From the NCBI GenBank assembly GCA_963727415.1, contig CAVSGF010000003.1, positions 992,001 through 1,056,000 of the forward strand: a stretch of 64,000 nt of DNA, given 5' to 3'. Positions 25,606 through 37,404 of this stretch are shown one piece after another; position 1 is the stretch's first letter; each line of letters begins with the position of its first letter. The DNA comes from DASQPR01 sp963727415 (GTDB lineage Bacteria; Actinomycetota; Actinomycetes; Mycobacteriales; Micromonosporaceae). Below the pieces are notes generated by a model that saw only the letters and a program-made list of their open reading frames with translations, did not search any database and had not been told where the DNA came from. The position numbers and the translations under genes were made by a program.

Positions 25606-25962
25606 TCACGCGATGTCGCGGATCCCGGCATCCAGCCGGCCCAGCCGGATCAGTCCCGTCACCAGAAGTACCAGGCCGAGGAATCCGACCGCGAGCGCGA
25701 TGTGGCCGGTGGCCGCGATCGCGACCGTGGCGGCGGCGTATACCACCGCCTTGACCGCCACGACGGCGGTCGGCGACACCCTGATCCGCGCCCGAGGCGC
25801 CGCGAACAGTGCCCACAGCAGAATCGCGATGGCCGGGGTCACCAGGCCGAGAAGAACGCGCATCCAGGATGCCGAGTCCACAGTGAACCCCCACCAGGCC
25901 AGGCCGGCGACGGCACACAGTTCGAGCACGAAGAGCAACAGCAGCATGGACGCTTTGTACAT
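25606..25962 (-). CDS. YrdB/DUF2568-like small membrane protein
   Basis: A 118-residue protein with four hydrophobic segments. The second helix region begins WWGFTVDSASWMRVLLGLVTP, and the cytoplasmic loop FAAPRARIRV before helix 3 is the pattern I associate with the YrdB family (DUF2568). Its function is unknown. It lies 9 bases downstream of the methyltransferase gene and probably shares its transcript. Confidence 0.7.
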   Translation of the reverse strand: MYKASMLLLLFVLELCAVAGLAWWGFTVDSASWMRVLLGLVTPAIAILLWALFAAPRARIRVSPTAVVAVKAVVYAAATVAIAATGHIALAVGFLGLVLLVTGLIRLGRLDAGIRDIA

Positions 25963-25971
25963 GGGATAAAC

Positions 25972-26631
25972 CTATCGGAATCGAGCGACGCTCACCCGCT
26001 TCTGGTCGGCATCTTCCAGTTCCCGGACGACCGGAACCTGATAGGTCGTCACGATCTCCAGCCAGTCTCCGGCCGCTGATCCGCGCGGCGCATAGGCCCG
26101 ACCCGGATCGCCGGCCCAGACCTGGGCACCGGCGTGGCGGGCCCGCCGCATGAAGTTCAGCATCCGCCGGGCCATGTCGTTGCTGTAGAAGACGTCGCCG
26201 GCCAGGATCACATCGACATTCGACAACACGTCCGGCGTGTCGCCTTCGAGCAGATCCCCCAGGTGCCGCCCCACCACGACGTGGTTGGCGGCGGCGTTAA
26301 CGGCGATGGCGGCATCGGCGCACGGGTCGATCTCGTTCGCCGTCACCGTCTTCGCACCGGCGCGCATCGCGGCGATGGCGACCAGACCGGAGCCTGAAGC
26401 CAGATCCAGCACCCGGGCACCGGCCACCGATTCCGGGTGATCCAGCAGGTAGCGCGCCAGGGCCTGCCCGCCCGCCCACGGGAACGCCCAGAACGGCGGT
26501 GGCTGGCCGCTGCCCGAGGTGGTCTCGGTCCGCTCCCAGACAGCGACCACGTCGGACGCGGTGTACAGCAGCACTTCGGGCACGAACGGCACCGGTGCCA
26601 GCACGCCGTTGGCGCGGACGAAGTCCTCCAT
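25972..26631 (-). CDS. Class I SAM-dependent methyltransferase, protein-lysine type
   Basis: A 219-residue methyltransferase. Motif I is VLDLASGSGLVAIAAMRAGA, followed by an acidic end of strand 2 (ANEIDPCA) and the D-V-F-Y-S motif in LAGDVFYSNDMARRM. The N-terminal WAFPWAGGQALARYLLDHP segment matches the METTL20/ETF-beta lysine methyltransferase-like group. The methylated protein is not known in this organism. A tiny upstream frame ends two bases before its start, suggesting coupling if that frame is real. Confidence 0.78.
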   Translation of the reverse strand: MEDFVRANGVLAPVPFVPEVLLYTASDVVAVWERTETTSGSGQPPPFWAFPWAGGQALARYLLDHPESVAGARVLDLASGSGLVAIAAMRAGAKTVTANEIDPCADAAIAVNAAANHVVVGRHLGDLLEGDTPDVLSNVDVILAGDVFYSNDMARRMLNFMRRARHAGAQVWAGDPGRAYAPRGSAAGDWLEIVTTYQVPVVRELEDADQKRVSVARFR

Positions 26632-26632
26632 C

Positions 26633-26827
26633 TCAGTCAGCCTGCCAGGTCAGCCGGGCCAGTCGGACCCGGACGGCCGCGTTCTGTGGTCCGAGGGCGA
26701 CGCCGAGGGCGACACCGAGGGTGACGTGGAATCGCTCGAACAGGGTCTCTTTCGGGTGACCTCCAAGCCGCCGGTTCACCCGGCCCGCCGGCTCCTGGCG
26801 GCCGATCCTCGGCGGATGCGATGACAT
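26633..26827 (-). CDS. Possible small protein, 64 aa
   Basis: A short basic frame with a GVALGVALG repeat and no recognisable domain. It ends two bases before the methyltransferase start, which would allow translational coupling. It has no clear ribosome binding site and no family I know, so it may be leader sequence rather than a gene. Bases 26828-26961 to the tex start hold nothing else definite. Confidence 0.25.
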   Translation of the reverse strand: MSSHPPRIGRQEPAGRVNRRLGGHPKETLFERFHVTLGVALGVALGPQNAAVRVRLARLTWQAD

Positions 26828-26961
26828 GGAGATCACCATCACCCGAAACGCGGTGGGGCGCTACCCCGTGATGTCGGGCCCACGCGGCACAATGCATCGT
26901 CCGCGCGCTGCCGGTACCCGACCGGCAGCACCGAGCGGCCAACCGGGCGAAAGGCGACATC

Positions 26962-29492
<2,531 letters not shown>

Positions 29493-29675
29493 CACCGCAT
29501 CGCCGGCCGGGCGTGACGCGGATGTGACGCCAGTTACGCCCGGCCGGTACTGGATACCGGACGAATTGCCTGAAATTTCGCTGAGGAGCGCCCATGCCAT
29601 CGTCGAATTCTTAGAAACTTCGACGATTTCGTTGCCACGGTGGATGCGTCACGACGCCGATCACTGGAGGTACGG

Positions 29676-29975
29676 ATGCATCGCGACGCGGGCGTCACCA
29701 GGGTCAAGCACCTGACCACGGGGCTGGCCGGAGCAAGCCTGGCGAGCGTCATCGCCATCGCCGGGGTGGCGCACCACGCCACGGTTGACAGCAACCGGGC
29801 ATCCCGCTCACAAACCGACAACGTGACCCAGCCGGACGGGACCGGGTCGAACAGCGACGATCAGTCCGGCACCAATCAGGCCACGGCTCCCAAGACCACG
29901 ACCACGAAGCCGGCTCCGAAGCCGACCCAGGCAAGGCCGGACAAGGCCCAAGCGGCCACCTCGGGGGGGTCGTGA
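29676..29975 (+). CDS. Membrane-anchored or secreted low-complexity protein, first gene of the redox operon
   Basis: A 99-residue protein: one hydrophobic segment (residues about 14-31, GLAGASLASVIAIAGVAH), then a polar Ser/Thr/Pro/Lys-rich tail. GGAGG five bases before the ATG fixes the start. In related operons this position often holds an extracytoplasmic FMN-binding protein that ApbE flavinylates. Here only the anchor and linker are present, the FMN-binding domain is absent, and no D-x-x-(S/T)-G-A-T site is visible. The stop is three bases before apbE. A seven-G run lies just before the stop, but shifting frame there does not reveal the missing domain. Confidence 0.65.
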   Translation: MHRDAGVTRVKHLTTGLAGASLASVIAIAGVAHHATVDSNRASRSQTDNVTQPDGTGSNSDDQSGTNQATAPKTTTTKPAPKPTQARPDKAQAATSGGS

Positions 29976-29978
29976 CCC

Positions 29979-30974
29979 ATGCCACTCGTCGAGACCTTGC
30001 CGGTCGGTGACGGCTGCGCGCAATGGCCGGTCTGGGCGACAACCGCGCGCATCGTGGTCACCGACCCGGATCGGCTTGCGCAGGCGACTTCGATCGTCCG
30101 CGCCGAACTGGACGCCGTAGACACCGCCTGCAGCCGATTCCGGCCCGATTCCGAACTGGAGGCGGCAGCCCGTGACGGCGGGCGGGCGGTCCCGGTCAGC
30201 AACCGGCTCGCCGGCCTGGTGTCCACGGCGCTGGCCGCCGCCCGTGACACCAACGGTGACGTCGATCCGACGCTCGCCGCCGCGTTGACCGCGATCGGGT
30301 ATGACCGAGATTTCGCCGACCTCGGCTCGGCGCGCCTTCAGGCCGGTGGCTCCACCCGTGACCGCGCCACCGGTCCCTCGGTATCGCTCACGGTGTCCCC
30401 GATCGCGAACTGGCGCGACATCAAACTGGAACAGGACCACACACGGGCCGGCGGCTGCCGGCTGACCATCCCGCGCGGCGTCCGCCTCGATCTGGGCGCC
30501 ACCGCCAAGGCCTGGGCCGCCGACCGTTGCGCCGCCCTGGTCGCCAGTGCCTGCCGGACCGGCGTCCTGGTGTCGCTTGGCGGCGACATCGCGACCGCCG
30601 GCCCGAATCCGGACGGCTGGACCATTCTGGTACAAGACGGCGCCGGTCAGCCGGCGTCAAGCGTGGATATTCCGGCCGGGGCGGCGATCGCGACGTCGAG
30701 CACGATCAGCCGGCAGTGGACCTCCGGTCCTCGCACTCTTCACCACATCCTCGACCCGCGTACGGGTGCCCCGGCGCCCCGCGTCTGGCGTACCGCTTCG
30801 GTCGTTGCCGGCACGTGTGTGGCGGCGAACACCGCGTCGACCGCGGCGATCGTCCGGGGCCACCGGGCTCCGGCTTGGCTGTCGCGGCTCGATCTGGCGG
30901 CCCGCCTGGTCGACGTCGATGGCGCGGTGATCACGGTCGGTGGCTGGCCGCAACCGGTGGAGGTGACGCGATGA
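29979..30974 (+). CDS. apbE: ApbE-type FAD:protein FMN transferase
   Basis: A 331-residue ApbE-family protein that transfers FMN from FAD to a Thr or Ser of target redox proteins. Family motifs are visible: RLDLGATAKAWAADR, VLVSLGGDIATAG, and the active-site HHILDPRTGAPAP followed by VWRTASVVAGTCVAANTAST. No signal peptide or lipobox is present, so this copy seems cytoplasmic, which is atypical for enzymes that modify exported proteins. It overlaps the next gene by four bases (ATGA). Confidence 0.88.
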   Translation: MPLVETLPVGDGCAQWPVWATTARIVVTDPDRLAQATSIVRAELDAVDTACSRFRPDSELEAAARDGGRAVPVSNRLAGLVSTALAAARDTNGDVDPTLAAALTAIGYDRDFADLGSARLQAGGSTRDRATGPSVSLTVSPIANWRDIKLEQDHTRAGGCRLTIPRGVRLDLGATAKAWAADRCAALVASACRTGVLVSLGGDIATAGPNPDGWTILVQDGAGQPASSVDIPAGAAIATSSTISRQWTSGPRTLHHILDPRTGAPAPRVWRTASVVAGTCVAANTASTAAIVRGHRAPAWLSRLDLAARLVDVDGAVITVGGWPQPVEVTR

Positions 30975-31588
30975 CCGCAGCTGCCTGGTACTTCGCCCGC
31001 GGCACCGGGGTGGTGTCGCTGGTACTGCTCACGCTCGTGATGGTCGCCGGAGTGGGTAGCCGCTCCGGCCGCCCGGTGTTCGGCCTGCCCAGGTTCGCCG
31101 TCGCGCTGGTGCACCGCAATGCCTCGCTGATCGCGTCGTGCCTGATCGTCGCGCACGTGCTACTGCTGCTTGCCGACCCGTACGCCCAACTGCGGCTGCT
31201 CGACGTACTCGTACCGTTCGGAGCCGCCTATCGGCCGGCCTGGGTCGGGTTCGGCACGCTCGCGCTCGATCTGATCGCGGCCCTGGTAATCACCAGCCTC
31301 CTGCGGGGGCGGCTCGGGCCCCGGACCTGGCGAGCCGTGCATTGGTTCGCCTACGCCGCCTGGCCGATCGCCTGGATGCACGGCATCGGGTCCGGTACCG
31401 ACCGGGGCAGCGGCTGGTATCTGGCGACCGCCATCGCCTGCCTGATCGCGGTCCTGGCCGCGATCGGCTGGCGGATCAGCGACGGCTTCGACACGCTGGG
31501 CGGCCGGCGCGCCGCTCGCCGCGTTCATGACGCGCTGCGCCGGGATGAGCGCCCGGTCACGACGACTTACCGAGGGGGAACGCGATGA
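30971..31588 (+). CDS. Ferric reductase-like/cytochrome b-type membrane protein
   Basis: A 205-residue protein with about six membrane helices. Histidines that could ligate heme occur in the helix ALVHRNASLIASCLIVAH and in the paired helix WRAVHWFAYAAWPIAWMH, the arrangement of ferric reductase-like transmembrane domains. It probably carries electrons across the membrane between the cytoplasmic NuoF-like protein and an outer acceptor. GGAGG precedes the ATG, and both ends overlap the neighbouring genes by four bases, so the operon is translationally coupled. Confidence 0.8.
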   Translation: MTAAAWYFARGTGVVSLVLLTLVMVAGVGSRSGRPVFGLPRFAVALVHRNASLIASCLIVAHVLLLLADPYAQLRLLDVLVPFGAAYRPAWVGFGTLALDLIAALVITSLLRGRLGPRTWRAVHWFAYAAWPIAWMHGIGSGTDRGSGWYLATAIACLIAVLAAIGWRISDGFDTLGGRRAARRVHDALRRDERPVTTTYRGGTR

Positions 31589-32828
31589 CGGTGGATACCG
31601 GATACGCCCCGGCGTCCGGACTGGACGGCCGCCACCGCCTGCTGATCGACGGCGCGGCGACGATCCGTGGGCACCTGGACTGGCATGGGCCGTTGCCCAA
31701 CCTGCCTGGACCGCAGGTCCGGCGGGTGGTAGCGGATGCGGGGCTGGCCGGCCGCGGCGGCGCCGGATTCCCGACCGCGCGAAAGCTCGACGCGGTGGCC
31801 GTCGCCGCCGCCGGCCGCGGTGGCGCGGTGGTCATCGGCAACGCCAGCCGAGGGCGAGCCGGCCAGCAGCAAGGACCGGATCCTGCTGGCGTACGCGGCT
31901 CATCTCGTGCTCGACGGACTGGTGCTGGCCGCCCGGGCGGTCGGTGCCGGCGAGGCCCACCTGTACCTTCCGGACTCGGGTGTCGACCAGGTCCACCGCG
32001 CGATGCTGGACCGCAACGATCCGGTACCGATCACGGTCCACGTCGCTCCGGACGCGTTCGTCGTCGGTGAGGAATCGGCGGTGGTCTCCGCGGTCGCTGG
32101 CGGTCCGGCGATACCGCAGGACAAGGCCGTCCGCATCATCGAGCAGGGGCTGCGCGGCCAGCCGACGCTGGTACAGAACATCGAGACGCTGGCCCACATC
32201 GCGCTGATCTGCCGGTACGGGGCACGCTGGTTCCGCAACCAGGGCACGGCTGACGAACCGGGCACGTTCCTCGCCACGATGACCGGCGCCGTCGCCGCCC
32301 CCGGAGTGTACGAATTGCCTTACGGCGCGCGGCTCGGCCAGCTGATCGCGACCGCCGGCGGCCTGACACAACCGGCCCAGGCGGTGCTGGTCGGCGGCTA
32401 TCACGGCGCGTGGATCCCGGCCGACGAGTGGATCGAGATCAGCCGGGCCGGGCTCAGCCGGTTCGGCGCCACCCCGGGAGCCGGAGTCGCGTTCGTTCTC
32501 GGTGACGATGCAATGTGGCCTGAGCGCTACCGCGACCATCGCCCACTACCTCGCTGATCAGAGTGCCGGGCAGTGCGGGCCATGTCTCAACGGCCTGCCC
32601 CGGATCGCCGATGAACTGGACCGGCTCGCGCACGGCCGGATTCGTGCGACGCAGCCACGGGAGATCGCCCGGCTCAGCGCCCTGGTATCCGGCCGCGGCG
32701 CCTGCAAGCACCCGGACGGGACGGTACGCATGGTCCGTAGCGCCCTGACCACGTTCGCGACCGATGTCAAAGCTCACTCGGCGGGACACTGCGTGGCGGC
32801 TACCAGGGGCACGAGGGGGTGGCGATGA
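31585..32828 (+). pseudogene. NuoF/RnfC-like NADH-binding iron-sulfur protein, two single-base frameshifts
   Basis: Three pieces join into about 413 residues. The first has the FMN/NADH-binding RGGAGFPTARKLDAV, and the second continues GNASEGEPASSKDRILLAYA after one extra C near 31848. The third begins at CGLSATATIAHYLA after one extra G near 32510 and holds the 4Fe-4S site QCGPCLNG with the distal Cys in ACKHPDG. An SLBB-like middle region is present (VAAPGVYELPYGARLGQLI). This corresponds to the NADH-oxidising subunit of complex I-like enzymes. The frame closes in an ATGA overlap with the ferredoxin gene, so both lesions are probably errors. Confidence 0.8.
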
Positions 32829-33082
32829 GCCGGCCGAGAGAAGTGACGAAACTGCACATCGACTGGACCCGGTGCGACGGTCGCGGGTTGTGCATCGAGT
32901 TGCTGCCCGAGGTGCTGACCGATGACGACTGGAACTATCCGCTCGCCCTCGACGGTAGCGGCAACGATGTGCAGCTTCCGCGGTCCCTCCGGGTCCACGC
33001 CGAGCGGGCCGTGGCCCAATGCCCGCGGGCCGCGCTGCGGCTGAGCCAGGTCGCGCCGGCGATGCGATCCCGCAGGGCCTGA
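32825..33082 (+). CDS. Small ferredoxin
   Basis: An 85-residue single-cluster ferredoxin of the actinobacterial type: DWTRCDGRGLCIELLPE supplies the first cysteines, and VAQCPRAALRL supplies the distal Cys-Pro. The cysteine count is low for a 4Fe-4S protein of the C-x2-C-x2-C type, so a 3Fe-4S or otherwise incomplete site is possible. As the last gene of the operon it is the likely soluble partner of the NuoF-like subunit. Confidence 0.8.
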   Translation: MSRPREVTKLHIDWTRCDGRGLCIELLPEVLTDDDWNYPLALDGSGNDVQLPRSLRVHAERAVAQCPRAALRLSQVAPAMRSRRA

Positions 33083-33177
33083 CCCCGTGCGGCCGGATCG
33101 GGCCTGCCCGGTCCGGTCGCGCCGGTGCCCCGCTGAGGGCGGCCTGCGGAACGGCGACGTCCGCGCGCACCGCCCGG

Positions 33178-33183
33178 TACCGT
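33178..33183 (+). promoter_or_regulatory. Candidate -10 box, leaderless start at 33190
   Basis: TACCGT ends six bases before the GTG at 33190, separating this gene from the redox operon. Confidence 0.5.
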
Positions 33184-33189
33184 CGAGCC

Positions 33190-34107
33190 GTGACAGAGTT
33201 GACCATCGATGTCGGTGATATCTCGCTCTCTTACCAACGATTGCGAACCGACGACGCCCGGATCCACGGTTTGGTCCTGCATGGCCTGGCCGCCGATCAT
33301 CGGGGACTGTTGCCGCTGGCGCGGGCATGGGCCGGGGCGGACGTGGTCGTGCCCGATCTTCCCGGATTCGGCCACTCAGCGCCTATGCGCGGCGAGCATT
33401 CGCTGGCACGGTACGCCGAGACGGTCGACGCCTTCTGCGCCCGGCTGGGCTTGGAGGGCGTTGTGGTGGTCGGGCACTCGCTCGGCGCCACCATCGGGCT
33501 GGCGCTAGCCGCTCACTTCCCGGACCGGGTCCGCGGCATAGTGCTGTTCTCCCCCGTCACGACCGGAACCGGACCGGCCTCGTGGAGCACCCGCGCGTAC
33601 TACTGGGCCGGTGCCATGCTGCCACCGTGGCTGGCTCGCGCCTGGTTTCTCAGCCGTCCGGCGATCTACCTGGCCGATCGCTCCATGGTCCGGTCGCCGG
33701 ATCCGGACGTCCGGCGCCGCATCACCCGGGCCGACTACCGGTCCGCCGAGCTGGCCAGCGTACGCGCGATCAAGGAGATCTACCGCAGCATCCGCGGCAC
33801 CCGCTTCGGAACGCTCGCGGCCAGCGTCCGGGCACCGGCCATGGTCGTCGGAGCCGAGCGGGACGGCCTTGCTCCGCCCGGCATCCTGGCCGCGCTGACC
33901 CGGAGCATGCCTCAGGCCGAACTGGTGATGGTGCGAGATGCCGGACATCTGTGGCCGGTGGAGAACCCGGACGCGGCCGCCCGGTTGCTCGAGCGGGGCC
34001 TGGCCAGGCTCGACGGCCCAGACCAGAGCCCGGAGCCGGAGCCTGACGGCCGCCAGAGCCGGGAGCCGGGCAAACGCCCGAGCGCCGGTGGCACCATAGC
34101 GACATGA
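33190..34107 (+). CDS. Alpha/beta hydrolase
   Basis: A 305-residue alpha/beta-hydrolase fold protein. The oxyanion region is VLHGLAADHRG, the nucleophile elbow is VVGHSLGATIGL, the acidic residue is in VVGAERDGLAPP and the base is in RDAGHLWPVENP. A Pro/Glu-rich tail of about 35 residues follows the fold. The substrate is unknown. The GTG start after TACCGT excludes the longer frame that overlaps the ferredoxin. It overlaps the next gene by four bases. Confidence 0.82.
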   Translation: MTELTIDVGDISLSYQRLRTDDARIHGLVLHGLAADHRGLLPLARAWAGADVVVPDLPGFGHSAPMRGEHSLARYAETVDAFCARLGLEGVVVVGHSLGATIGLALAAHFPDRVRGIVLFSPVTTGTGPASWSTRAYYWAGAMLPPWLARAWFLSRPAIYLADRSMVRSPDPDVRRRITRADYRSAELASVRAIKEIYRSIRGTRFGTLAASVRAPAMVVGAERDGLAPPGILAALTRSMPQAELVMVRDAGHLWPVENPDAAARLLERGLARLDGPDQSPEPEPDGRQSREPGKRPSAGGTIAT

Positions 34108-35429
34108 ACGACACCGGCTTCACCGGCTTTCCCGACGCCGCGTTCGACTTCTACGAGGGGCTGCGCGCCGACAACTCGAAGACGTTCTGGAACCGGCACA
34201 AGGACACCTACGAGACCGCCGTACGCCAACCCTTACGCGCACTGCTGGATTCGCTCGCAGGCACGTTCGACGGCGAACCGGTGCTCTTCCGGCCGTACCG
34301 GGATGTGCGGTTCAGCAAGGACAAGGCGCCGTACAAGACGCGGCAGGCTGGCTTCCTGGAAGTCGAACCGGGTGTCGGCTACTGGATCCAGGTCGACGCC
34401 GAGGGCGTCCACGTCGGTGGCGGCTTTCATGCCCAGGACCGGCAGCAGACCGCGGCGTTCCGGGCCGCTGTTGACGCCGATGCCAGCGGCGCGGCCCTGG
34501 TCGCCCTCACCGGGCGGCTGGTCAAAGCCGGGTTCGAGCTGGGTGGTGCCCAGGTCAAGACCCGGCCCCGGGGCGTGCCCGCCGACCATCCGAGGCTGGA
34601 GCTGATGCGCTACGAGTACCTGACCGCGTCCCGGCCGGTTCCGCACGCCGATTCGGCGTCGCCGGATTTCGCGCGCACCCTCACCAGCCACTGGAACCGG
34701 ATCAAGCCGCTGGTCAGCTCGGTGTCTGGAGTACGCGCCGCCCGCTCGATAGCCGAACCGGCATGTGAGCGCCAACCGCGGGACTCCAGCCACCGGATCG
34801 GTCCCGCTTCCCATATCGTCGAACATGTGAGTGCCGACGACAGGGACGACGCGATTCTCAGTACGGCCAGCGTCGAAAACACCAGCACCGAGACCGGCAT
34901 CGAGGCGGCCTGTGCGATGGCGGCCGGTGAGATACCGCCGGACGTCGAGCCGCGCACGCTCGTCGCCGTCTTCGCGAGCCCGGTCGCCGGGTACCTGATG
35001 CATTTCGGGCGCGACGCCGGATTCCATACCGTCCTGGTCGAACCCTCGGCGGACCGGGTCACGCCGGAGATCACCGCCCACGCCGATGGGATCGCGAGCG
35101 GCGTCGACCCCAGCTTCGCCGATGGTCGCGCCGATGTGGTGGTCTGCGATCATGACCGCCCGGAACTCGGTGACGTGCTGGCGGAGGCGCTCGACTATCC
35201 GGCCCGGTGGATCGGCATTATGGGCAGCCTCCGGCACACCGCGCCGCATGTGGCGGCGCTATCGTCGCGAGGCGTACCGGCGGAGAAGATCGCCTTGGTA
35301 CACCGGCCGGTCGGGCTCAACATCGGCTCGCGTACCCCGGCGGAGATCGCCATCGCGACCCTCGCCGGTCTTCTGGCCGACCGGGCCGGGCGCCCCGGCG
35401 GCTTCACCTTCGACACGCCGCGGGCGTAG
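34104..35429 (+). CDS. DUF2461 domain fused in frame to an XdhC-like Rossmann domain
   Basis: Residues 1-210 match the DUF2461/TIGR02453 family (GFPDAAFDFYEGLRADN, FRPYRDVRFSKDKAPYKT), which has no known function. Residues about 245-441 are the C-terminal XdhC domain (LVAVFASPVAGYLMHFGRDA, WIGIMGSLRHT, HRPVGLNIGSRTPAEIA), used in molybdenum cofactor insertion into xanthine dehydrogenase. The joint reads like intergenic DNA, with a TATCGT box and a GTG at 34827 that could start a separate 200-residue XdhC protein. One base of shift before 34760 would end DUF2461 at a TAG. I favour two genes joined by an indel. Confidence 0.7.
   Translation: MNDTGFTGFPDAAFDFYEGLRADNSKTFWNRHKDTYETAVRQPLRALLDSLAGTFDGEPVLFRPYRDVRFSKDKAPYKTRQAGFLEVEPGVGYWIQVDAEGVHVGGGFHAQDRQQTAAFRAAVDADASGAALVALTGRLVKAGFELGGAQVKTRPRGVPADHPRLELMRYEYLTASRPVPHADSASPDFARTLTSHWNRIKPLVSSVSGVRAARSIAEPACERQPRDSSHRIGPASHIVEHVSADDRDDAILSTASVENTSTETGIEAACAMAAGEIPPDVEPRTLVAVFASPVAGYLMHFGRDAGFHTVLVEPSADRVTPEITAHADGIASGVDPSFADGRADVVVCDHDRPELGDVLAEALDYPARWIGIMGSLRHTAPHVAALSSRGVPAEKIALVHRPVGLNIGSRTPAEIAIATLAGLLADRAGRPGGFTFDTPRA
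34814..34819 (+). promoter_or_regulatory. Candidate internal -10 box for the XdhC part
   Basis: TATCGT lies seven bases before an in-frame GTG at 34827, the same arrangement seen at other leaderless genes here. Confidence 0.4.
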
Positions 35430-35486
35430 AGGGGAGCCCGCCGCGGGCGTGACCGGGAACCCGGCCACGCCCGCGAGCACCCCCCG

Positions 35487-37165
35487 CTACGGGGTGACTG
35501 AACCGACGTAGACGTCCTGGTTGGCCGGCGTCACACCGGGGCGCCCGCGGAAGTCGGTCCACGCGGCGTGGGCCACGCCGTCGCTTCCCATCGCCATCTG
35601 CGTGTAGTCGCCGATGAACGCCCCGTTGGCAAACATGATGTACGGATTGGAGCCTTCGCTCGTCAGCCTCGTCTGGGTGGCGAAGCCATCGGTGGACACG
35701 CGCGCGGCGTAGTCGAGGCAGACCGAGTCCGCGACCGTCAGGTAGTCGTGGGTGGCGTCGCCAGTGACCACATCGCACACCGCCGGATTATGAGTGGCGG
35801 CGTAGTCACGGGTGTAGTACGAGACCGCGATCTTGCCCGAACGCATCGCCACGGCGGGGAACACCTTGTCGCCGGCCCCGGTCGTGACGACGGCGGGAGC
35901 CGACAGCGCGCCCCAAGCACCCGAAACGAGCTTGACCTGTGCCGAGGTCGTGCCGCTGAACGAAGCGCCGCCGGCGCCGCAGTTGCCGGCGCCCTGGTCG
36001 TCCGCCCAGACGATGGCCAGCTCGCCGGTGACCGGGTCGACGCTGAAGTCGGGGTAGCTGTCGAGGCGGAAGTGCTCGCCGGTCAGCGTCTGCCGACCGC
36101 CCGACATCGCGTAACAGTCGAGATCGTCGTAGACACGACCGACCTCGACGTTGGTGAATGTCAAGCCGTCATCGGTCGACCGGGCCACAACGGTGGCGTC
36201 AGTGGCGTAACCGGTGGACGGCGACGCCGCCTCGTAGGCGACGTAGAGCGTCCCGTCCGAGCCGTAGACCGGGTACGAGCCCTGGTCGTACGGGTGCGAG
36301 GCGTCGGCCACCGCGGAGCCCTGACGGTTCCAGGTGTGGCCCCCGTCACGCGAGAGCGCCATCACGATGGGCGACTGAAGGTACGACCCGCCGAGCGCGC
36401 CCAGGTTGAACCGCGTCCACGTGACCACGACGTGACCGTCCGGTCCGGCGGCGATCAACTCCTTGTCGTTGAAGTAGTTGTACGACGAGGTGAACGCGAC
36501 CATGTTCGGCGCGTCCCAGGTGGTGCCGCCGTCGTGCGAGATGCTCACGGCGACGCCGCTGGCCGGAGCCTCGCGGCTGAACACGATGTTCGCGTAGTAG
36601 ACGGTGCCATCCGGGCCGATGCTCAGCGCCGGGTCGCCGGCCGCGTCCACCTGCGGCGAAGCTGCCCTGGCCGCCGGTCTCCACGGTCAGGCCGGGCACC
36701 TGCACGTCGGCCCAACTGTTGCCGCCGTCATCGGCTGACGTACGCCCATGCCGTGCCGTCATTGAGCCCTGACAGGTCGCAGCAGGTCCGGTAGTCGTTC
36801 GCGCCGGCGACGAGGTGTTTCGGGTTCGTCGGGTCCACCGCGATCGCGGTCTCGTTCTGAGGAGACTGGCAACCGTAGTTCGAGGAGCCCGTGTTGTTCA
36901 CCGGGTCACTGTTGATGACGCTCGACATCGCTCGTCAACGAGTACGTCGTGCTGTCGCCGAACGGCGCGTACGTCCGGCACAGGCCGGCAGCCGCGTCCG
37001 GGGTGTCGAGATTGGTGTCCTGATCTCCGAACGCCCACGGCGCGTTGACCGTCGCCGGGAATCTCCACTTGGTGGGTGTTGACGCGCTGGCGCCGGGCGC
37101 CATGGCAGGCGCGGTCAGCGGCGATCAACACCGCCACGGATAGGGCAAGGCATGCGTCGATGCAT
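35487..37165 (-). pseudogene. Exported BNR-repeat (sialidase-like) protein, 5' part frameshifted about five times
   Basis: AAGGAGGT precedes an ATG at 37165. With indels corrected, a signal peptide (ACLALSVAVLIAATAPAMA) leads into CRTYAPFGDSTTYSLTS, NETAIAVDPTNPKHLVAGAND and then a clean 387-residue part. BNR/Asp-box motifs recur: SHDGGTTW, SRDGGHTW and STDDGLTF. These form a beta-propeller as in sialidases and other secreted glycan-binding proteins, but the sialidase catalytic residues are not evident, so activity is uncertain. Frame breaks lie near 37155, 37117, 36925, 36738 and 36660. The clean 3' two thirds suggests error, not decay. Confidence 0.72.
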
Positions 37166-37404
37166 GCGACCTCCTTGATCGGGGGATTTCAAATGGCGGG
37201 CGTCGGCCAGACGCCACCCTGCTCAAGGAGGATATGAAAATGGCTCGATAACGACAATCGATGAAATGGGCGCTGTTCACATCGAGGGGGGTCGAAGGGG
37301 TTCCCCACGATGGGCGCCCGCCGGACGCTCCAGTCGCCGGTAACCGAAAACGCCCGGCCAATGTGCCCGCCAAGCCCGATGCCGGTCGCCGGGGCCGTCC
37401 TACT

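Noticed and set aside
35568..36794. Long plus-strand open frame antisense to the BNR protein
   Set aside because: No domain. The minus strand has clear repeated Asp-box motifs in this stretch.
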